Position numbers and translations under genes: made by a program
Shown here: piece after piece, positions 53,383 to 61,527 of the stretch
How positions within the stretch are numbered: the stretch's first letter is position 1
Layout: every line of letters starts with the position of its first letter
Assembly: GCA_945865755.1 (NCBI GenBank)
Contig: CAMBFS010000001.1
Coordinates: 1-64,000 of the forward strand
Reading direction: 5' to 3'
Length of the DNA stretch: 64,000 nt
From: Klebsiella pneumoniae
GTDB taxonomy: Bacteria; Desulfobacterota; Binatia; Bin18
Notes under the pieces: generated by a model
What the model was told of the DNA's origin: nothing
What the model saw: the letters and a program-made list of their open reading frames with translations, nothing else
The model's database searches: none

Positions 53383-54039
53383 TCAGCGCCGCTGGAGTTT
53401 CAATTGCAGCGACCTGGCTTGCACCTGCGCCTCCTTGTGGAGGTCCTCCAAGACGCGGACTGATTCTAGGGTTGGTTGAAAATTGGGCAACTGCACGGTC
53501 TGAATCAGTATTTGCGATAAACTCTCCAGCGTTCCTCGCTCGGTGTTGAGCACGAGATCGTAATGGATCGGTAACGAGCAATCCATGCCAAACAGCCAGG
53601 TGAGCCGCGCCGCCGATTCCGTATCATAGCGTTTCACTTTGGCTTCCGCCTGAGCCTGGGAGATGCCCTCTTCTTCCGCGACCCGTGCGGCGCGGACCGC
53701 CAACGGCGCGGTGATCCGCACTCGCAGCGCATGCGGCACGTCGCGGACTAACACCGGCGCCGCGCGGCCCGCGATCACCGTGTTGTCGTGAATCGCGAAG
53801 CCATAGAGCGCGGCCCGCAAGAACACCACGTAGCGTTCGCGATCATGGGTAAACCGTTCCCAGATCGTGGGTTTGGTCTCTTCCAGGTGCGCGAGCTTCT
53901 CATCCTGCCCTTCGTGGCGGTCCGCCGCCTCGAGGATGACCTCGCGGTCGATGAAGCGGTATCCCAAGTGGTCCGCGACGGCTTTGCCAATCTGCGTGCC
54001 GCCACTCCCCATTTCTCGTGAGATGACAATGAGACTCAT
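53383..54039 (-). CDS. Cytidylate-kinase-like P-loop protein
   Basis: About 218 residues from ATG 54039 (MSLIVISREMGSGGTQIGKAVADHLGY), preceded by GAGGAA. P-loop REMGSGGTQIG, YRFIDREVILEAADRH and VLVRDVPHALRVRITAPLAVRAARV fit the cytidylate kinase-like family of bacteria. These proteins often lack an established substrate. Heptad repeats follow the gene (about 53243-53268). Confidence 0.82.
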   Translation of the reverse strand: MSLIVISREMGSGGTQIGKAVADHLGYRFIDREVILEAADRHEGQDEKLAHLEETKPTIWERFTHDRERYVVFLRAALYGFAIHDNTVIAGRAAPVLVRDVPHALRVRITAPLAVRAARVAEEEGISQAQAEAKVKRYDTESAARLTWLFGMDCSLPIHYDLVLNTERGTLESLSQILIQTVQLPNFQPTLESVRVLEDLHKEAQVQARSLQLKLQRR

Positions 54040-54589
54040 ACACCGTTCCTCTTTCTCTATCCGTCTACAAACCACAAAGTTGCCACATCTACAAACGGTC
54101 TGGTCACGACAAGTGGAAACTCGGTAACCATCCACTTATGGCTTGCTACTCCAAATACCCACGCCAGATGTCCGAGCCTCACGTTCAGAGTGCTTGAATT
54201 CCTCGTAGTAACGGAAGGGAGAAGGAGCAATCACACGGGCGACTGAAATAGGGGATATTGCATGGTTATTACAGCGGTTTGCACTTGAACGAAGAGAGAA
54301 AGAAAGTAGGCCGGAATAAGCGGAGCGTTTCCGGCATGCACGCTCGCGCCGGGAACGGCCTGCGGCCTTATCCCGGCCTACGGAAAGGGATGTCTCCTCG
54401 CGCCAATGAAAACCGCTATAAGGCAAATCTTCCATCAAAACCTGAAATACCATGCAACGTCCCCTATTTCCCACGGCGGATTTCTCCTCAATCGTGACTA
54501 CTTGCAGGAAGAGCAACGCGGGTGGCTTCCAGGTTCCCTCTCTCGGCTGAAAGAGGGTCAGGGTGAGGGGGATCGAGTGTGATTACTAA
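54040..54589. other. Long intergenic region occupied by repeats
   Basis: No credible gene. It holds a MITE-like element (54245-54470) containing a REP palindrome, and at about 54530-54585 a copy of the dispersed GC-palindrome repeat (CCCTCTCTCGGCTGAAAGAGGGTCAGGGTGAGGGGG). Confidence 0.7.
54245..54470. mobile_element. MITE-like element enclosing a REP palindrome
   Basis: Terminal inverted repeats GAAATAGGGGA-NN-TTGCATGGT at 54245-54267 and in inverted form at 54448-54470, with weaker complementarity further in (CGGTTT-CA). Inside lies a hairpin GTAGGCCGGAATAAG...CTTATCCCGGCCTAC (54304-54379). No coding capacity and no clear target duplication. Confidence 0.6.
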
Positions 54590-55333
54590 TCAATCGCGAC
54601 TCCGCAACTTGGTCAGCAGGCGTAGCAGCTCAACATACAGCCAGATGAGGGTCACCATGAGCCCGAAGGCGGCGTACCATTCCATATACTTGGGCGCGCC
54701 GTTGGCCGCGCCGCTCTCGATGAAGTCAAAGTCCAGCACCAGATTCAGCGCCGCGACGACGACCACGAACAGACTGATCCCGATGCCCATCAGTCCGTTC
54801 CCATGAATCCAAGAGACGGAGGCTCCGAAAAAACTCAGGACCCATGTCGCGAGATACACCAGCATGATGCCCCCGGTAGCGGCCACCACACCGAGCTTGA
54901 AGTTTTCCGTCGCCCGGATGAGACCGGACTGGTATGCCAGCAACAAACCACCCATGGTTCCCACCGTCAGGCCAAACGCTTGCAAGGCGATCCCTGGATA
55001 TCTCGTTTCCAAAATCGCGGAGATGCCACCAAGAAACAGCCCTTCGAGCGCGGCATACATCGGCGCGGTCACCGGCGACCAGGTCTGCTTGAACATGGTT
55101 ACCAACGCAACCACAAATCCCCCAATCATGCCGCCAATCATCCACGGATAGATCGCGGCCGGGTTCTGCGTGCTCGCAAGCATGTTCCACGGGATGCTCG
55201 CGCAGGCCAGCACGATCACCAGCAGCATCCCAGTTTTCGTCACCGTCCCCTGGATCGTCATCGGCGTACTGATGCTGCCGGAGCCGATTCTCGTGAATGT
55301 TTCGGGGGTGAGGGCTGGATTGCTTGTTCTCAT
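54590..55333 (-). CDS. Bax inhibitor-1/YccA family membrane protein
   Basis: 247 residues with about seven transmembrane helices from residue 35 on (TGMLLVIVLACASIPW, IGGMIGGFVVALVTMF and others) and the family segments AALEGLFLGGISAILE and ALNLVLDFDFIESGA. BI-1/YccA proteins are inner-membrane proteins linked to Ca2+ leak or protease (FtsH) modulation. The N-terminal about 30 residues are hydrophilic. A period-8 repeat lies upstream of its start. Confidence 0.88.
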   Translation of the reverse strand: MRTSNPALTPETFTRIGSGSISTPMTIQGTVTKTGMLLVIVLACASIPWNMLASTQNPAAIYPWMIGGMIGGFVVALVTMFKQTWSPVTAPMYAALEGLFLGGISAILETRYPGIALQAFGLTVGTMGGLLLAYQSGLIRATENFKLGVVAATGGIMLVYLATWVLSFFGASVSWIHGNGLMGIGISLFVVVVAALNLVLDFDFIESGAANGAPKYMEWYAAFGLMVTLIWLYVELLRLLTKLRSRD

Positions 55334-55353
55334 TGTCTGATCCTCCTTACTTT

Positions 55354-55402
55354 GAGAAACAGGGAAACGGGGAAACGGGGAAACGGGGAAATGGAGAAAC
55401 GA
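55354..55402. repeat. Period-8 tandem repeat (GGGAAACG)
   Basis: GGGAAACG units in about five near-perfect copies, followed to about 55500 by degenerate TCTCC-GATTC units. Lies between the BI-1 gene and the nitroreductase stop. Confidence 0.85.
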
Positions 55403-55496
55403 AGAGTAGAAGAGATGGTATCCTTTTCGTTCTCTGGCTCTCCCTGTCTCCGATTCTCCCCGTCTCCGATTCGCCGATTCTCGGTTTCCAGTCTTC

Positions 55497-56150
55497 CTAC
55501 TTGCCAGTAAACGCCTGTCCCCAGCGGTCCACGCACGTCACTTCTTCGACTGACATGCGCTGCACGGGTCCAAATTTCCCGCGTGGATAACCAATCGGAA
55601 TCAGCGCGTATGTCGAGACATCCTTGGGCAGCCCCAAGACCGCTTGCAACTCTTCGTCATACAACGAGGCTACGGTGGTCAGTGTCGCGCCTAGTCCCAG
55701 CGCCCGGCAGGTCAAGAGCACATTCTGCACGGCGGGATAAATACTGGAGCCCGACAACCGTCCGAGTCTGGCCGCGATATCCGCGGGCATCGGCGGGGCC
55801 TTGAGACACGCCACCAGCAGCACCGGCACTTCATTCATGTGTTCAGCAAGATACGTGGCCGCATCCAAGATGCGCCCTAACCGCTCTTCACCCAGATGCT
55901 CTGGAGCTTTACGGCTTTTGTACATGCCCTGCACGTCACGCCACCCTTTGAGGTAGACATCTTGGATTTGTTTCTTCACTTCCGGGTTTTTGACCACCAC
56001 GAACCGCCAGTTCTGGTTATTCCCACCACTGGGAGCGCGAATGGCCGCATCAAGGATTTTGTGGATCATGGCATCGGGCACCGGATCGGGTTTCAACCGC
56101 CGGAGACTCCGGGTGGAAAAGATCGTCTCAAAGATACCGAGTTCAGACAT
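55497..56150 (-). CDS. Nitroreductase family protein
   Basis: 217 residues from ATG 56150, which has AGGAG upstream; the longer frame to 56231 is not used. FMN-binding fold: FETIFSTRSLRRLKPDPVPDAMIHKILDAAIRAPSGGNNQNWRFVVV is the classic N-terminal flavin site, with AVQNVLLTCRALGLGATLTT and IPIGYPRGKFGP later. Reduces nitro- or quinone-like compounds with NAD(P)H; physiological substrate unknown. Confidence 0.88.
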   Translation of the reverse strand: MSELGIFETIFSTRSLRRLKPDPVPDAMIHKILDAAIRAPSGGNNQNWRFVVVKNPEVKKQIQDVYLKGWRDVQGMYKSRKAPEHLGEERLGRILDAATYLAEHMNEVPVLLVACLKAPPMPADIAARLGRLSGSSIYPAVQNVLLTCRALGLGATLTTVASLYDEELQAVLGLPKDVSTYALIPIGYPRGKFGPVQRMSVEEVTCVDRWGQAFTGK

Positions 56151-56339
56151 ACAGGTCTCCTTTCTTCTCTCTACATGAGTGAGCGCCGCCTCTTGTCGAT
56201 CAAAACTGTTGCCGCTAGAGTGTCCGGCCATACATTAGCCGGGACGATGAGTTCTGGCCATTGTGCGAGTCACGTCCCTTTCTGTCAAACGTCTAACCAA
56301 ACAGCGCCGCCGCACCGCGGTAAAAAGGAGATAGCAGGC

Positions 56340-57275
56340 ATGAAGCGATCATGGAGAGGACACACCAAACTGGTGCTGTTCCTTCTACTGTTCAGTACGC
56401 CAGGGTGCGGTGCACCATCGGGCACCAGCCTGAGCGGTGATGAGTTGCAGAAAAAATATCCCGACGAAAAATATGTCCAGTTGAAGGGTGTGTCGTTGCA
56501 CTACGAACAAGAAGGGCTCGGCAGGCCCGTGGTCTTACTCCATGGATTTCTCACGCATTCGGCTATCTGGCGCAACATTATTCCGACATTCACCTATAGC
56601 TATACGCTCTACAGCCTCGACTTGATGGGGTCTGGACTCTCGGAGAAACCGCAAAATCAAACCTACAGCATCGATACCCATGTCGCGCAGTTAGGGCAAT
56701 TGATCGAGGATTTTCATCTCGACAACGCGATTCTCATCGGACACGGAGTCGGAGGCGCCATCGCCATGGTCTACGCCATGCGGAACCCTGGGAAGGTGAA
56801 GAAGCTGATCGTCATGAACGCGCCGTTGTCGCCTGGCTATTCGGCGACCGGACTCTGGCTACTCAAGACCCCACTCATCGGCGGCATGCTCACGAATGAC
56901 TGGTTCATCCAACGCACGCTACGTAGGGGGTTCTTCAAACCCGAATCGTTTCCGGAATCGGTGCTCGACATGTACCTGCAACCGTATCGTGACGACCCAG
57001 GAGCGCGGGTGGCTCTCTTGAAGCAAATAAAAGAGTTGAACCTTGATCCTGTCGTCGAAAAAGAGGTCACTCCCAATCTCGCGAAGTTCCAAGTGCCAAC
57101 CTTGATCCTGTGGGGAGCGAACGATCCCTATGTCCCTCTTGATGTGGGGAAGAGCCTCGACACAGTGATTCCAAACGATGAATTTCCAGTGGTCCTCAAT
57201 ACGGGCCACTATGAACTGGAAGAACGGCCAGAAGAAACCCGCGCGATGATCAAGGAATTCTTGGATACCCCCTAG
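56340..57275 (+). CDS. Alpha/beta-hydrolase-fold protein with altered nucleophile elbow
   Basis: About 311 residues from ATG 56340, with AAGGAG upstream. The N terminus is a signal peptide, possibly lipoprotein-type (LVLFLLLFSTPGCG), so the protein is exported. The fold is clear (VVLLHGFLTHSAIWRN, LDLMGSGLSEKP, LILWGANDPYVP, LNTGHYELEERPEE), and the acid and histidine are present. The nucleophile elbow reads IGHGVGG where family members have GHSxGG, so Ser is replaced by Gly. Either it is not a hydrolase or catalysis differs. Confidence 0.8.
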   Translation: MKRSWRGHTKLVLFLLLFSTPGCGAPSGTSLSGDELQKKYPDEKYVQLKGVSLHYEQEGLGRPVVLLHGFLTHSAIWRNIIPTFTYSYTLYSLDLMGSGLSEKPQNQTYSIDTHVAQLGQLIEDFHLDNAILIGHGVGGAIAMVYAMRNPGKVKKLIVMNAPLSPGYSATGLWLLKTPLIGGMLTNDWFIQRTLRRGFFKPESFPESVLDMYLQPYRDDPGARVALLKQIKELNLDPVVEKEVTPNLAKFQVPTLILWGANDPYVPLDVGKSLDTVIPNDEFPVVLNTGHYELEERPEETRAMIKEFLDTP

Positions 57276-57304
57276 ATGTGATACATCCTAGATGTGATAC
57301 ATCG
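57275..57304. repeat. 15-bp tandem duplication
   Basis: TAGATGTGATACATC occurs twice in a row with one nt between, covering the hydrolase stop and the end of the Rrf2 gene. Each unit contains the short palindrome ATGTgATACAT. Confidence 0.6.
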
Positions 57305-57749
57305 GCGTCGGCAGACTCCGGCGGTTTTGCGCCGCCCGTCTGCCTATCACACTCAGATTCACGCGGTCCATCACGGTCGCGACTTCGTGCTGGACCTCGC
57401 TCATCACCGCGCGTAACCAGCAGTTCTCCGGTGTCGGACATTCCGGACACGTCACCGGGCTCGATTCATTCATACACGGCAGCGGCATCACCGGACCATC
57501 GACAGCGCGGAGGATCGCGCCCAGCGTCACCTCACGCGCGGGTCGTTGGAGCGCATACCCGCCGGCCTTCCCGCGACTACTGTGCAAAATGCCAGCGTTC
57601 TTGAGCGCCAACAGCACTTGTTCCAGAAATTTTTTCGGAATTTTTTCTTGATCGGCGATCTCTTGGATCGACATCTGGGCCGGCGCACCGGGGGCCGCCA
57701 GCCGAGAGAGCGCGCGTAACGCATATTCGGATTTTTTCGACAGTTTCAT
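57288..57749 (-). CDS. Rrf2-family transcriptional regulator
   Basis: 153 residues. The winged-helix DNA-binding domain is MKLSKKSEYALRALSRLA, IQEIADQEKIPKKFLEQVLLAL and GILHSSRGKAGGYALQR. The C-terminal half has three Cys close together (VTCPECPTPENCWLR), the usual Fe-S cluster ligands or redox sensor of IscR/NsrR/CymR-like members. It overlaps cobA by 4 nt and lies across from the sulfate-assimilation genes, so it is the likely regulator of this locus, perhaps in a CymR-like way (inference). Confidence 0.88.
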   Translation of the reverse strand: MKLSKKSEYALRALSRLAAPGAPAQMSIQEIADQEKIPKKFLEQVLLALKNAGILHSSRGKAGGYALQRPAREVTLGAILRAVDGPVMPLPCMNESSPVTCPECPTPENCWLRAVMSEVQHEVATVMDRVNLSVIGRRAAQNRRSLPTPMYHI

Positions 57750-58645
57750 CTCAAAGCCCAGGTTTCGGGTTTCGGGTTTCGGGTTCCGAGTTCTAGATTC
57801 GGTCCTCGGTCCTCGGTCTTCGGTCCCTTCTGACTTTTGACTTTTGCCCTTTGACTTTTGCCTTTTGACTTCTCTTCACTCACATTCTCGGAAAACCACT
57901 GAAGCTGTTCTCGAAGCCGCACCACTTCGCCAATGACGATGACAACCGGCGGGGCGAGTTTCACGGCTTCCGCTTTCATCACGATGTCCGCGAGTGTGCC
58001 GATAAGAGTGTATTGCTCCGCCGTCGTGCCTTGACGAATCAACGCGACTGGCGTCTCTGGTGACCGGCCAGCAGAAGTCAAGTGTGACACAATCCGAGGC
58101 AAACTTTTGACACCCATCAAAACAACAAGCGTATCAACCACGGTCGCCAGCTCGCCCCAGGGTAGTGAGGATTCCTCTTTGTCCGCCTCTTCATGTCCAG
58201 TGATAACCGCGAACGAAGAGGCAATTTTCCGGTGCGTCAGCGGAATGCCCGCATACGCGGGAACGGCAACCGCCGAACTGACACCAGGAACAACCTCAAA
58301 GGGAATACCGGCTTCGACCAAGGTCTGGGCTTCTTCGCCCCCACGCCCAAAGACAAACGGATCACCGCCCTTCAAACGCACAACCACCGCCCCTTGTCGC
58401 GCCGAGGTCACCAGCAACCGATTGATGCGCTCTTGTGACATGCAGTGTCGTCCGGATTCCTTGCCCACATAAATCCGCACGGCATCGTCCGGCGCTTCCG
58501 CCACCAAGTCAGGATGCACGAGGCGATCATAAATCAACACTTCCGCTTGTCGGAGCAGAGTGAGCCCACGCACGGTGATGAGCCCCGGATCACCTGGACC
58601 CGCCCCTACTAAATATACTTTTCCGGGATCAAGTTGATGAAACAT
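57746..58645 (-). CDS. cobA: Uroporphyrinogen-III C-methyltransferase (siroheme branch)
   Basis: Makes precorrin-2 from uroporphyrinogen III with two SAM. About 299 residues from ATG 58645 (AGAGGAG upstream). VYLVGAGPGDPGLITVRGL, LVHPDLVA, VVRLKGGDPFVFGRGGEE, VVPGVSSAVAVPAYAGIPLTHR are all diagnostic. The last about 40 residues (KSKGKSQRAKVKSQKGPK and onwards) are encoded by heptad repeats (57763-57880) and are not part of the enzyme fold. Operon with the siroheme dehydrogenase upstream and rrf2 downstream. Confidence 0.93.
   Translation of the reverse strand: MFHQLDPGKVYLVGAGPGDPGLITVRGLTLLRQAEVLIYDRLVHPDLVAEAPDDAVRIYVGKESGRHCMSQERINRLLVTSARQGAVVVRLKGGDPFVFGRGGEEAQTLVEAGIPFEVVPGVSSAVAVPAYAGIPLTHRKIASSFAVITGHEEADKEESSLPWGELATVVDTLVVLMGVKSLPRIVSHLTSAGRSPETPVALIRQGTTAEQYTLIGTLADIVMKAEAVKLAPPVVIVIGEVVRLREQLQWFSENVSEEKSKGKSQRAKVKSQKGPKTEDRGPNLELGTRNPKPETWALR
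57763..57880. repeat. Heptad repeat block forming the 3' end of cobA
   Basis: Tracts of GGGTTTC, CGGTCCT and TTTTGAC/TTTTGCC units (period 7) without stops in the cobA frame. Confidence 0.85.
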
Positions 58646-58647
58646 GT

Positions 58648-59283
58648 CTATTTCTCCTCTACGCCCAATACCGTTCGTAATCGGGCAACCGCCGCGTCTC
58701 GTTGTCCCGCGCGCACGTATTGACGAAACGTCGGTTCCTTGAGCGCGCTGGTCCATTGGTCCCCCGTCAGTACTCGCTTTCCATTCCGCACTTCTCGTCG
58801 CATGGCCGCGGCGATCTCCACCAACAGGGTATAGTCCTCACCGACCATTGATTGCAGTTCCTCGCGCATCACCCGCGCGAGCGCGGGGCTCGTCCCGCCT
58901 GTTGATACGGCTATCGCCAAATCTCCACGACGGATCACCGCCGGGAGAAAGAAATCACAGCGAGCGGGATCATCCGCGCTATTGACGAGGACCCCAGCGG
59001 CTCGGCCATCAGCGAAGATAAGGGCATCAACTGTCGCATCGCCGGTCGTCGTAAACGCGAGGAAAAACCCGTTGAGGTCCCCAGATTGATAGGACCGTGC
59101 CACATACCCCACGACGCCACCATCGACCTGTCGTTGCAAACTCGGTGTGAGGTTCGGGCTAATGATCGTGATCGCCGCCCCAGCCTCGACAAGCCCCACT
59201 ACTTTCCGCTCAGCGACCACACCTCCACCGATGACCACACACCGTCGTTGCGTTAGATCAAAAAATACTGGGTAGGCTTTCAT
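58648..59283 (-). CDS. Precorrin-2 dehydrogenase/sirohydrochlorin ferrochelatase (CysG N-domain type)
   Basis: 211 residues. NAD-dependent Rossmann domain MKAYPVFFDLTQRRCVVIGGGVVAERKV, then NSADDPARCDFFLPAVIRRGDLAIAVSTGGTSPALAR with the catalytic Asp of the Met8p/CysG family. Converts precorrin-2 to siroheme, the cofactor of the sulfite reductase encoded divergently. Its stop is 2 nt from the cobA start. Confidence 0.92.
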   Translation of the reverse strand: MKAYPVFFDLTQRRCVVIGGGVVAERKVVGLVEAGAAITIISPNLTPSLQRQVDGGVVGYVARSYQSGDLNGFFLAFTTTGDATVDALIFADGRAAGVLVNSADDPARCDFFLPAVIRRGDLAIAVSTGGTSPALARVMREELQSMVGEDYTLLVEIAAAMRREVRNGKRVLTGDQWTSALKEPTFRQYVRAGQRDAAVARLRTVLGVEEK

Positions 59284-59363
59284 ATCTGCTTGTCATCCAT
59301 TTCGATGATCAAAATCGGTAATCACATTCTGATCCCCCTCACCCTGACCCTCTCCCAGCCGGG

Positions 59364-59485
59364 CAATGGCATTAAGTTAAGGGGGTGACTGTCATTGCGA
59401 GGAGTCCGACGACGAAGCAATCTCCAACAAAACAAAGATTGCTTCGCTGCTCGCAATGACACGGTTGCTTAACTTAATGCCATTG
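59364..59485. mobile_element. Complete 122-bp MITE with perfect terminal repeats and target duplication
   Basis: Perfect 17-bp terminal inverted repeats: CAATGGCATTAAGTTAA (59364-59380) and TTAACTTAATGCCATTG (59469-59485). Flanked by an 11-bp direct duplication TCCCAGCCGGG (59353-59363 and 59486-59496). Removing the element and one copy restores the palindromic CCCTCTCCCAGCCGGGAGAGGG seen elsewhere. Inside is a hairpin with perfect 12-bp arms, TGTCATTGCGAG/CTCGCAATGACA, and GAAGCAATCT/AGATTGCTTC. Confidence 0.85.
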
Positions 59486-59647
59486 TCCCAGCCGGGAGAG
59501 GGAACCTGGAAGCGGGCTCGTGACTATTACCACACTTGGTCGTCACCATTCATTCCAGGGCAACAAAACAAAGAAGGTGCCTTCTCTCCGATTCCCCCTC
59601 TCTCCGATTCTCCCCGTCTTCTTTTTCGGGCTCCTCGGCGCTTGCCC

Positions 59648-59676
59648 TTGACACACGAACACCATCTGGGTATTAA
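59648..59676 (+). promoter_or_regulatory. Sigma-70-type promoter of the cys operon
   Basis: TTGACA at 59648-59653 and TATTAA at 59671-59676, separated by exactly 17 nt. The predicted transcription start is around 59683, about 45 nt before cysI. Confidence 0.75.
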
Positions 59677-59692
59677 CACCCTAATCCGATTA

Positions 59693-59713
59693 TGTCTATA
59701 GGTTTTATAGACA
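59693..59713. promoter_or_regulatory. Palindromic operator candidate upstream of cysI
   Basis: TGTCTATA and TATAGACA are perfect 8-bp arms around GGTTT. It lies just downstream of the predicted start site, where a bound repressor would block transcription. The Rrf2 regulator encoded at 57288-57749 is the natural candidate (inference). Confidence 0.6.
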
Positions 59714-59728
59714 TTAAGAAAGGGCGTT

Positions 59729-61474
59729 ATGGCAAACGTTGAAGCGATCAAAATTCAGAGTCAGTTCTTACGAGGCACGCTCGCCGACGACATCCACCAG
59801 ACCACCAGTGGGGTGTCCGCCGCCAACGCTACCCTCATCAAGTTTCACGGCTTGTATCAACAAGAGGATCGCGACGCGCGCCAGACCCGTAAGCAGGTCG
59901 GCACCACCAAGGTCCAACAGTTCATGGTGCGCTCCAAGGTGCCAGGCGGGCATCTCACCCCAGCTCAATACCTCGCCCATGACTCCGTCGCCACCGACGT
60001 CGCCAACGGTACCCTCCGCATCACTACTCGACAAGATTTTCAGTTTCACGGGATCCTCAAAGGCGGCCTCAAACACACGATCGCCACGCTCAATCAGAGC
60101 CTGGTGACCACGCTCGGCGCATGCGGCGATGTGGTTCGCAATGTCGTGCTCTGCCCCTGCGGCGTGAGCGATCAACTGCGTGAGGAACTCTTTCCTCATG
60201 CCCGTCAGCTCTCCACGTATCTCGCCCCCCGAACGAATTCCTATAGCGAAATCTGGCTCGACGGCGAGAAAGCCGCTTCGTTGGAACCCAAGGAAGAAGA
60301 ACCGCTGTACGGGCGCACCTATCTTCCACGTAAATTCAAAATTGGCGTCGCGGTGCCGTGGGACAATTGCATTGATGTCATGGCCCAAGACCTGGGCTTC
60401 GTCGCCACGACCGAGGGCGACCATCTGCAAGGGTTCACCGTCTATGTGGGCGGCGGTCTGGGGATGACCCACCATAAACCAGCGACTTACCCCGCATTAG
60501 GACAAGCCCTCGCCTGGATTCCTCCCACACTCACCGTGCCGGTCGCGGAGGCCGTGGTCAAAGTCTTCCGCGATTGGGGAGACCGTGAGAATCGCAAGCA
60601 TGCACGGATCAAATACTTAGTGGTCGAGCGTGGCATCGCCTGGCTTAAGGCCGAAGTGGAAAAACATCTGGGCTTCACGCTGGAAGCGCCACGGGCCGTG
60701 CCGATTCGCCAAGCCCACGCGCATCTCGGCTGGATCGCGCAACGCGATGGCCGCTGGTCACTCGGTGTGCATGTTGAAAGTGGTCGCATCGCCGACACGG
60801 ACACGCAGCGGAGCAAAACCGCCTTCCGCACGATTGTCGAACGCTTTCAGCCCGACACGCAACTGACCTGCGATCAGAATATCGTCTTCTCGAATCTTCC
60901 CGCGGCGGCGCGAAGCGAAATTGACTCGCTCCTCAAGCAGCATGGTGTTACCCCGGCTGAGAACATCTCGCCGGTGCGTCAGCGTGCCCTCGCCTGCCCG
61001 GCGTTGCCGACCTGTGGCCTCGCGCTCTCCGAAGCCGAACGCATCTTCCCCGCCTTCTTGAACGAGCTGGAACAGGAACTGGAAGCGCTCGGACTAGAAA
61101 CCGAAGCGCCGGTGGTACGCATCACTGGGTGTCCCAATGGCTGCGCGCGACCTTACACCGCTGAGATCGGCCTCGTGGGCCGCTCCGGCGACCACTATGT
61201 GCTGTACCTGGGTGGGAGTCATGTCGGGACGCGGTTAGGTACCGCTGTGGCGGACCTTGTCTCGCTCAAAGAGATCGTCCCGACACTTCGTCCGGTCTTG
61301 CTGGCGTTTCGCACGTACCGATTTCCAGGCGAACAGTTCGGTGACTTTTGTCACCGCCTCGGGGCCGACGCCGTGCGTCAGCTCATCACGCATGCGACCA
61401 CACTCGACTCCAGCGCACCGGTTACCACACGCGCGGCGGTGTCTCATGCACAAGAAGCGTCCCCTTTGACATAA
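59729..61474 (+). CDS. cysI: Assimilatory sulfite reductase hemoprotein subunit
   Basis: 581 residues; reduces sulfite to sulfide with siroheme and a [4Fe-4S] cluster. The cluster/siroheme ligands are in CPALPTCGLALSEAER and ITGCPNGCARPYTAEIG. The duplicated ferredoxin-like halves are visible (LPRKFKIGVAVPWDNCID and the N-terminal RQDFQFHGI). It starts MANVEAIKIQSQFLRG after AAAGGG. No CysJ flavoprotein gene is adjacent, so the electron donor may be ferredoxin or encoded elsewhere. First gene of the plus-strand operon. Confidence 0.92.
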   Translation: MANVEAIKIQSQFLRGTLADDIHQTTSGVSAANATLIKFHGLYQQEDRDARQTRKQVGTTKVQQFMVRSKVPGGHLTPAQYLAHDSVATDVANGTLRITTRQDFQFHGILKGGLKHTIATLNQSLVTTLGACGDVVRNVVLCPCGVSDQLREELFPHARQLSTYLAPRTNSYSEIWLDGEKAASLEPKEEEPLYGRTYLPRKFKIGVAVPWDNCIDVMAQDLGFVATTEGDHLQGFTVYVGGGLGMTHHKPATYPALGQALAWIPPTLTVPVAEAVVKVFRDWGDRENRKHARIKYLVVERGIAWLKAEVEKHLGFTLEAPRAVPIRQAHAHLGWIAQRDGRWSLGVHVESGRIADTDTQRSKTAFRTIVERFQPDTQLTCDQNIVFSNLPAAARSEIDSLLKQHGVTPAENISPVRQRALACPALPTCGLALSEAERIFPAFLNELEQELEALGLETEAPVVRITGCPNGCARPYTAEIGLVGRSGDHYVLYLGGSHVGTRLGTAVADLVSLKEIVPTLRPVLLAFRTYRFPGEQFGDFCHRLGADAVRQLITHATTLDSSAPVTTRAAVSHAQEASPLT

Positions 61475-61527
61475 CTCCACATCCCCAACGCACATACAGC
61501 CAGATCATAGAGAAAGGACAGCGAGTT

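Larger units (their letters stand above)
59284..59728. other. Divergent regulatory region of the sulfur locus, with nested repeats
   Basis: Between the siroheme genes (minus) and cysI (plus). The left half is a dispersed repeat interrupted by a 122-bp element (59364-59485); the right end holds a sigma-70-type promoter (59648-59676) and a palindromic operator candidate (59693-59713). Confidence 0.75.
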
